From NCBI GenBank assembly GCA_029378245.1, contig JARKIF010000104.1:1-64000 (forward strand): DNA of 64,000 nucleotides, written 5' to 3'. Position 1 is the first letter of the stretch. Each line of letters starts with the position of its first letter. This document shows, piece by piece, positions 58,455-64,000 of the stretch. The translations under genes were made by a program, and so were the position numbers. This stretch comes from Roridomyces roridus. Lineage: Eukaryota; Basidiomycota; Agaricomycetes; Agaricales; Mycenaceae. The notes under the pieces were generated by a model. It had not been told where the DNA came from and made no database searches. It saw nothing but the letters and a program-made list of their open reading frames with translations.

Positions 58455-59230
58455 GTGATGCCGATGTTCGGTTCAGAACCGATCCGAACATGTGCGAACC
58501 CCGAACCGGACCCAAGGTGCGGTCCGGCGGGTGGCGGTGGAACCGCACCGAACCTGAGGTGCGGTTCAAGGTTCAGAGCATCTGAAGAATTTTGCACCGG
58601 TGCGGACCGGTGCGAACCTGTTCGAACCTCCCTGAATTGGCTTCTTCAGATGGCCAAAATCAATCAAAATCCAGGTTTTGATCATTCGGGTGGTAGTCAC
58701 CAATGATTCCCGGCATCATCGGCCCCATCAGCCGCTGCTTGACATTGATGATCAGCACCAAAATCTCTGATTGTGGGCTCGGCGGCATCGGCAAACCGTT
58801 ATCTGAGTGACCATCTTGATGTCGGCAACAAAAGGGGCTGTCTCCTTGGGTGGGTTCAAATCAAATCTATACCCAGCTGGAAGAGAGTCCATCATCACGG
58901 GCCATATGTATGCTATCGCGGACACCATCGTGCGTGGTGGGTTGCTTCAACATGGCACAGCTGCTGGTGTATGGCAGCTCACCACCGCTCCACTCAAATT
59001 ATATTAAACATGGGTTCATATCAGAGGTCTCTAGTTATTTTCTATGAGTTCCAGGCGAGGGAAAAAAATTGAGGTTCGAACCTCGACGAACCTGTTCGAA
59101 CCCCGCACCGAACCTCTGGCGGACCGAACCCCAGGTGCGGTGCGGGGTTCGGCAATTTGGGTGGACCGAACCGCCGGTGCGGTTCGGGGTTCGAAAAAAT
59201 TAGCCCCGAACCGAACAAGACCGGACCGCG
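58455..59230. repeat. Two blocks of GGTTCGGGG/GGTGCGG repeat
   Basis: Block 1 (58465-58632) and block 2 (59072-59223) are dense in GGTGCGG, GAACCGCACCG, CCGAACC and GGGGTTCG in both orientations. Both share GAACCTGTTCGAACC. They enclose about 440 bp of ordinary sequence. A smaller patch of the same words is at 20.45-20.56 kb. The mixed orientation gives many potential stems. It is either the ends of a repeat element or a dispersed GC-rich satellite. Confidence 0.7.
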
Positions 59231-59660
59231 GCAACACTACAATTCCTCGACCGAATACAGGCCCGCAACTTCGCAGAAATTTTGGATGGCGGATCGGATT
59301 GGGGTGGTCAAAGGATGGGATTGTGGAGTTCTTCGGGTTAGGCTGCACTCACGGCTGGGCTCCAGGGTGAGGGGGAGTTTGTGGATTTTGTTCGTACACG
59401 CACTCCTGTGCATCAACACCTAACTCTATCAATGTTCATTTACAGCTTTCTCTTTGATTTTCATGCATTCTCCCATGATTTCAGTTTCACTGATTCAGCC
59501 GATTGTTCCTGAAATTCACCGACGAGGCCATGATTTTGTCCACGAGGTGCAGTACGTAGAAATCACTGGATAATGCCTCAATGACCCAAGACACATATTT
59601 TATTCATTTCAGGCCACAGGCCCTGATTTTGCTTGTTCATGGCACGGTGACATGAAACTC

Positions 59661-60132
59661 ATGTGCCGATGTTTTCACAGTGCGCAACCGTGTACGCCCT
59701 GCGTCAGAAGGGGCGATCAGGACAAGTGCAAATGGCATGTGGTCGAACCAGTGTGAGTTTCTTGGCCATACAGGGCGTCTTCGATACTAAAGGACGTCCA
59801 GGGCCGAACGCTACGTCCCTATCGCAGAGTACGAGGCGCTGCGCTCCCGAGTGGGCGCTCTGGAAGCATTCATATCTCACCTTCCACGTGCCGTGCTGGC
59901 ATCAATGCCTCCCGTTCCGACGGCGCCAGCGAGGCAGCAGCCATCTCCATATTTCGTGACGTCCTCCCCTCCACTCCCATCACCGACCCAGGCCTACCCA
60001 CCCCACGTGTTCCACTCCCCCGGGCTCGACGGCCACTCACCTCGACCCCCACCGCCAGGACCGCCGACGTGGGCTACGCATCGTGGAGGGACTAATCCAA
60101 GAGGTGTGCACCGGCCATCTCATTGCGAGTAG
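59661..60132 (+). CDS. Small Cys-motif protein, putative fungal regulator
   Basis: Two exons (59661-59752 and 59802-60132) joined by a 49-nt GT-AG intron give 140 aa. The N-terminus MCRCFHSAQPCTPCVRRG is followed by DQDKCKWHVVEP, a CxxC...C cluster. AEYEALRSRVGALEAFISHL follows, a short leucine-zipper-like helix, then a proline-rich tail. I recall this arrangement (Cys cluster, then a YxxL helix) from agaric proteins annotated as putative zinc-cluster regulators. It lacks the six cysteines of a true Zn2Cys6 domain. It stands alone in repeat-rich DNA, so it may be a truncated or transposon-carried copy. Confidence 0.45.
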
Positions 60133-61299
60133 CGAACTCACGCACGCAGAATATGGGAATTCACCGACGTCACGATAACAACCCCCCCAACCGCGCGCTA
60201 GCCTCTTCCGACCCGTCTCAGCCGGGTGACGTTCATGGATTCGTCCGAGTATCATCCGTCTCCCCGCCCGATGTCGTGTCGATTTATCACGTTTTCTCGG
60301 TCCCGTGAGGCGAAGCTTTTGGGTCCATGGTTGGTGGTTGCGCGCGTCTCAAGCAACCCACGCAGAGACCATGACGTCGGGTTTACACTGGTATAAAGAG
60401 CAGTCTTGTGCCGTGGTGGCCTTGCAAACCGTTCGTAATTTATGTGTATGTTTCCATTGGCTCAAATTTAAATGCAAGAACTGTCGCCGAAATGAAATAC
60501 GGCCGTGCCGTCTGTGCCGTCAATCCCCGTGATGGGAGCGAGAAAGATAAGCAGGTACGGGCAGCAGCCCGTCCGATTGGCAGATGCTGGATTTGAGCCT
60601 GGATTGCCGCCGGGATGAACGAACGAACGTGGATGGTGCGTTGATGTTGGCTTTCGAAGATTCTGAAGCAGAGGAGCCAAAGAGGAGCCGAACTTGGAAG
60701 ATGGACGTCGAGGGTTTGTCGGAAGCGAGGCGAGGAGTACAACTGGTGAGGCATAGAATTGAGTCGACAACTTGGGATATTGAGGCTGTCCCCTTCAGAT
60801 CAAGGTCGGCAAAAGCATGAATATTAATGTGGATGGGGAATCGCCGGCATTTTATTTTTTCTGCTTCCACAGATATTTGCATTTCACTTCAGACCACAGA
60901 GATTGGCTGTTGGGACTCCGAGGCGCGGAGAGCATGAAGGCGAAGAGCAGGAAGCGATTGATCAGATCATGATATGACTCAGGTGGTCCGTGCGCCGGAT
61001 TCCCAGCACGTGATTATCAGGGGCTTGATTCCACACCACCACGACTCCTCGCCCACTCTTTTCTCCGCGCGTCCCACTCTGCCTTGCTGCACCACAGGAC
61101 GATTAATTCTCGACGTTCTCCAACTCAGGCAGAGCGGATGATTGGACTGCTCGGAGCGGGCATGCCCATCGTGAATCAGATTCGTGATTCGTGAGTGGTG
61201 GTCAGTCCTAATGAGTCTTCACTCGATGTTGGTGTTGACTGGGTGTTCCTCCTTCGTTCAGATTCGGAATGATACCGCCAGGCCCAAGGGATTCCGCAG

Positions 61300-61390
61300 T
61301 AACCTTTCGTGGCAGAATTATCAATGTATCAAGTTCTGAGTGACACTGGGTCGCGAATATGCTGCTCCTGGTTCGATTCCAGGATGGTTA
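61300..61390 (+). other. tRNA-like sequence, possibly intron-bearing or SINE-derived
   Basis: CCTGGTTCGATTCCAGG forms a perfect 5-bp T stem with a canonical TTCGATT loop. TAACCTT at 61300 pairs with ATGGTTA at 61384-61390 in six of seven positions, suggesting an acceptor stem. The span of 91 nt is long, and the A-box region (TGGCAGAATTATC) is poor. A T-run begins 20 bp downstream. Either a degenerate tRNA with an intron or a SINE head. Confidence 0.35.
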
Positions 61391-62499
61391 ATCGATGTGA
61401 TGTCATTGTCGCGTTTTTTTTTTTTCACTCTAGATCTATGCTTCCACGACTCGACGGGTTTGCGCCGCCGGCATTGTTCTTTGATTCTTCTCTGCTCCGC
61501 TTCGTTCAGGGACCGGATTGGGATCTCTGTCGGGCTCTGATGCCCGTTTCTGGAGCCAATCAGCAATCTTGGATCGGTGCGCGGCGCGAGTTTCATCGCT
61601 TGATTCAAGCCCAGGCTTTTGGACTTATATCATCGACATTGACCCCTCCTCGGGTCCGTTGTGCTGCCATACACGGGAGATGGCTTGGGAAGACGAGTAC
61701 AATTACGACGGTGTACGCGAAGAGCGCGCAGAGTCGGGATGCTGATGGTGCTGCTTCTGTTCGTCACCTTTCCCCTCTATCTCGACACACACAGGCTGTT
61801 TATATAGGACCTTGCAGGGTGTAGCACCGGATACACTGTCGACAAACCTCCACGCCGCATTCCCCGAATGCGATATCGTTATTCCGCAGATCAGGGCGAG
61901 GAACGAACCGTTATGGTCGAGCCTGAGGCTATCGAGATGACGAGATAAGAGCTCCGCGTCGTCCGAGTCGGGCGCAGCTGCGAACTGACGAGGAGAGCTG
62001 GCTTGCGGTTGACGGATAGTCACAGCGAGCTCGCGCGTCCACTAGCACTCAGACGCGTGATGGACCTTCGAGTGGCAATATTGATTGGTGAACCACTCTG
62101 AATCCTCACTTAGTTCATGTACCGCCTGCGTTCGTACTCCAAACAACTGTAACTAGGACTCTATTATGATCACAAGGTCTAAAATTACAAGTACAACTTG
62201 TCGACATGCTGCCAGCCTCCCGCTCGAGTCTCCTCACATCTCTAACTCCGCGATTGCTACTCTGATCGAGACTGAACCGGTGATATGGTGCGTCTCAATA
62301 TCCCCACCTCGATAGCGACCGGTAGAAGATGGCTATGCCAAACGGGCTGGTCGTGTGCGTGGCTCGTGCATGGGCTACACGTTCCGGTTTCGTCAAAATC
62401 GAAGGTGGTGGGCTGGTCAATGTCGAGGTGCTTCGGATCTTTCCTCCCCCTTCTCGGATCTCCCATGAGAGTGCATACCGGCCAACGCACGCTCGTCGA

Positions 62500-62769
62500 T
62501 CACGACGACAGGTATCCATCTCTGCTCCCGCCCCTGACTCCGACTCTTCTCATAGAACTGACAAGCAGCGTCGTACTCGTCCGCTTCGTCGCACTGGTCG
62601 AGCAGGGAGAAGAACAGTGCCACGGCGTGGCGGCGCCTAGTACGGCGAAGAAGAGGATATAGCCGAAGAGGAGGGACTCGAAGCTAAGGAGCGTCCGGCT
62701 GAAGGCGCGGAACGTCGAGGTGGTTGTACTTGTGGCAGCAGCAGCGAAGACGAGCGGTGGGCAGGGCAT
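62500..62769 (-). CDS. Small hypothetical protein with one membrane segment
   Basis: A 90-codon frame beginning MPCPPLVFAAAATS with a hydrophobic segment LLFGYILFFAVLGA. Upstream on the same strand is TATAAAGGG (about 62829-62838), at plausible promoter distance. After the hydrophobic segment another frame (VALFFSLLDQCDEADEYDAA) looks equally coding-like, so a frameshift or an unseen intron is possible. Function unknown. Confidence 0.25.
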   Translation of the reverse strand: MPCPPLVFAAAATSTTTSTFRAFSRTLLSFESLLFGYILFFAVLGAATPWHCSSPCSTSATKRTSTTLLVSSMRRVGVRGGSRDGYLSS

Positions 62770-63299
62770 CGTCAGCTTGGGTGCTGGCACACTCACAATG
62801 GGCAGCGGCGGCGGAGAGCCGCTGGCTCGTGCCCTTTATACTAGGATTAGCACTTAGTCCCCGGTGACAGGCGAAAGATGGCAGATTGGCATGGCCGAAA
62901 ATAGCCAGCGATCGCCTGGTTGGGGTCGCTCAGATCAGCTGGTGGCGACACAGTATCCGGGAAAAGCCAACCACTTTGCATGCAGGTCGGCCATTGTTCC
63001 AATTTTGATCAAAATCTCGAGTGCCTTCTGTTGGTCTTCTGCGGCGGATTTGGGAGCAGTCGGGAAGGGTGTGAGTCATGATCAGGGACAGTCGGAGCCA
63101 CGGTGGGCTTGTTGATCCTTGAACGGATACGTATTCGGACACGGGTTCCATGGTGCATCACCGTGACCCGCGGGTATAACTGTGATTTCCAAAATGATCA
63201 GTTCCGGCGATGGCCGTGTTGTTGTGGGACTTGAATAGTATATTTAGTACTCATTCTTCGATCTGGCTACTGCCAGTTGGGTGCATAGTTAGGTTGATT

Positions 63300-63437
63300 T
63301 CAGTGTCGGTTTGGTTCGACAGATGAGATGGCCGCGTTCTCCCGAGCTTGTCCTTCCGCCCGAGCACGATATGCAACGGTTTCATTCTGTAGTTGCTCGA
63401 GCACTCGTTGAAGGAGCTGAAGAGAGTCGCCGTCCAT
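63300..63437 (-). CDS. Short hypothetical ORF
   Basis: A 45-codon frame starting MDGDSLQLLQRVLEQLQNET, with amphipathic helix character and a good leader (ACCACACAATGG). It may be only the first exon of a longer gene, but no downstream exon could be joined. Confidence 0.2.
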   Translation of the reverse strand: MDGDSLQLLQRVLEQLQNETVAYRARAEGQARENAAISSVEPNRH

Positions 63438-64000
63438 TGTGTGGTGCTGGTGGTGCGGAGGACAGAGATGATGTGGCAGTGTTTGATGGTGCTGCTGATT
63501 TTTGATCGCAATCACCGGGTCAGTGATCTTTGCGAGCTTACATGACAACAACTTCGACAAGACTAAAAACATCGTCGCCGGTGTGTCTTGTTGGTACTCG
63601 TGGTGCTGCGGGGACTTGAGTGCAGTCACTGCAGTGATTTGTAGCGGCGAGGAGATACTGTACCATTTCAATCGCAAGTTCAGTCACAGGTCACAGATGC
63701 GCCTGAACTGAACTTAGACAACTGGGGTCACAGGTCACCGGGGACCTTGAACTTGGGGACAAATTAGCCAAAATAGGCAGAGTAACTTGAAGTACATCTT
63801 ACATATTACAATTTACACAGACCCACAGAGACCATCCCGGCAGGTAAACGTATGCCAATGAAATTCAAGGCCAAACTAACAGCCCCGTGGCCTATCCACC
63901 ATGGCAACCCAAACACCTCAATAATCCATTCCAAACGTCCAAAGAACAGCATTCCCAAGTAGGAGATCCGCACCATCGAATGGCTCATAGCTCCCCGTCC

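Larger units (their letters stand above)
60133..64000. other. Gene-poor 3' end of the window
   Basis: No confident gene. A T-run (about 61407-61422), a tRNA-like sequence and two weak minus-strand frames are listed separately. The remainder shows no motifs. Confidence 0.4.

Noticed and set aside
59157..59423. Frame ending in CINT resembling a CaaX box
   Set aside because: Asn at the second aliphatic position is atypical, the frame runs through repeat DNA, and there is no usual start context.
1..64000. CRISPR array, bacterial operons or ribosome-binding sites
   Set aside because: Introns in nearly every gene and fungal gene families make this a eukaryotic chromosome; no regular spacer-repeat arrays are present.

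Overview
The window is genomic DNA of a filamentous fungus, almost certainly an Agaricomycete (mushroom-forming basidiomycete). Genes carry many short introns (mostly 42-60 nt, about 89 modelled here), both strands are used, and the families are typical of that group: an STE3-like pheromone receptor, F-box proteins of the agaric type, MYND-finger proteins, a Con-6 protein and basidiomycete adenylate-forming reductases. All exon-intron models were built by hand from splice motifs, reading-frame continuity and family motifs.

Layout. 0.6-2.6 kb: an STE3-like receptor and a small secreted protein. 2.8-8 kb: repeat-rich, with a 5'-truncated non-LTR retrotransposon flanked by a 16-bp target duplication, hairpins and GC-rich simple repeats. 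8-10 kb: a ten-exon seven-transmembrane protein and a U2 snRNA gene, the latter between two diverged copies of one ORF fragment. 10.9-28.6 kb: a metabolic block of secreted GMC oxidoreductase (-), cytochrome P450 (-), adenylation-thiolation-reductase enzyme (+), epoxide hydrolase (+) and extended SDR reductase (+). 29-37.1 kb: a broken F-box gene, an intact MYND-finger gene, a second broken F-box gene and a 1.3-kb element with 34-bp perfect terminal inverted repeats. 37.7-49.4 kb: an MDR oxidoreductase, a small putative ligand-binding protein, a Con-6 protein, a membrane-anchored coiled-coil protein, an adenylation-thiolation-thioesterase enzyme and a small coiled-coil protein. 49.4-64 kb: gene-poor, dominated by direct repeats, a degenerate CGATAGC satellite and a GGTTCGGG-type repeat, with one small putative Cys-motif regulator.

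Working together. Two monomodular NRPS-like synthetases lie 20 kb apart with related adenylation domains but different release domains (NAD(P)H reductase versus thioesterase). With the P450, the flavin oxidase, the epoxide hydrolase and two NAD(P)H reductases they form a plausible secondary-metabolite gene cluster: activation of a carboxylic acid, release as aldehyde/alcohol or as ester/condensed product, then oxidation, epoxide opening and reduction. Product and co-regulation are unknown. The cluster is interrupted by housekeeping-like and decayed genes and by a transposon. Four GC-AG introns were needed to restore conserved motifs, three of them in cluster enzymes.
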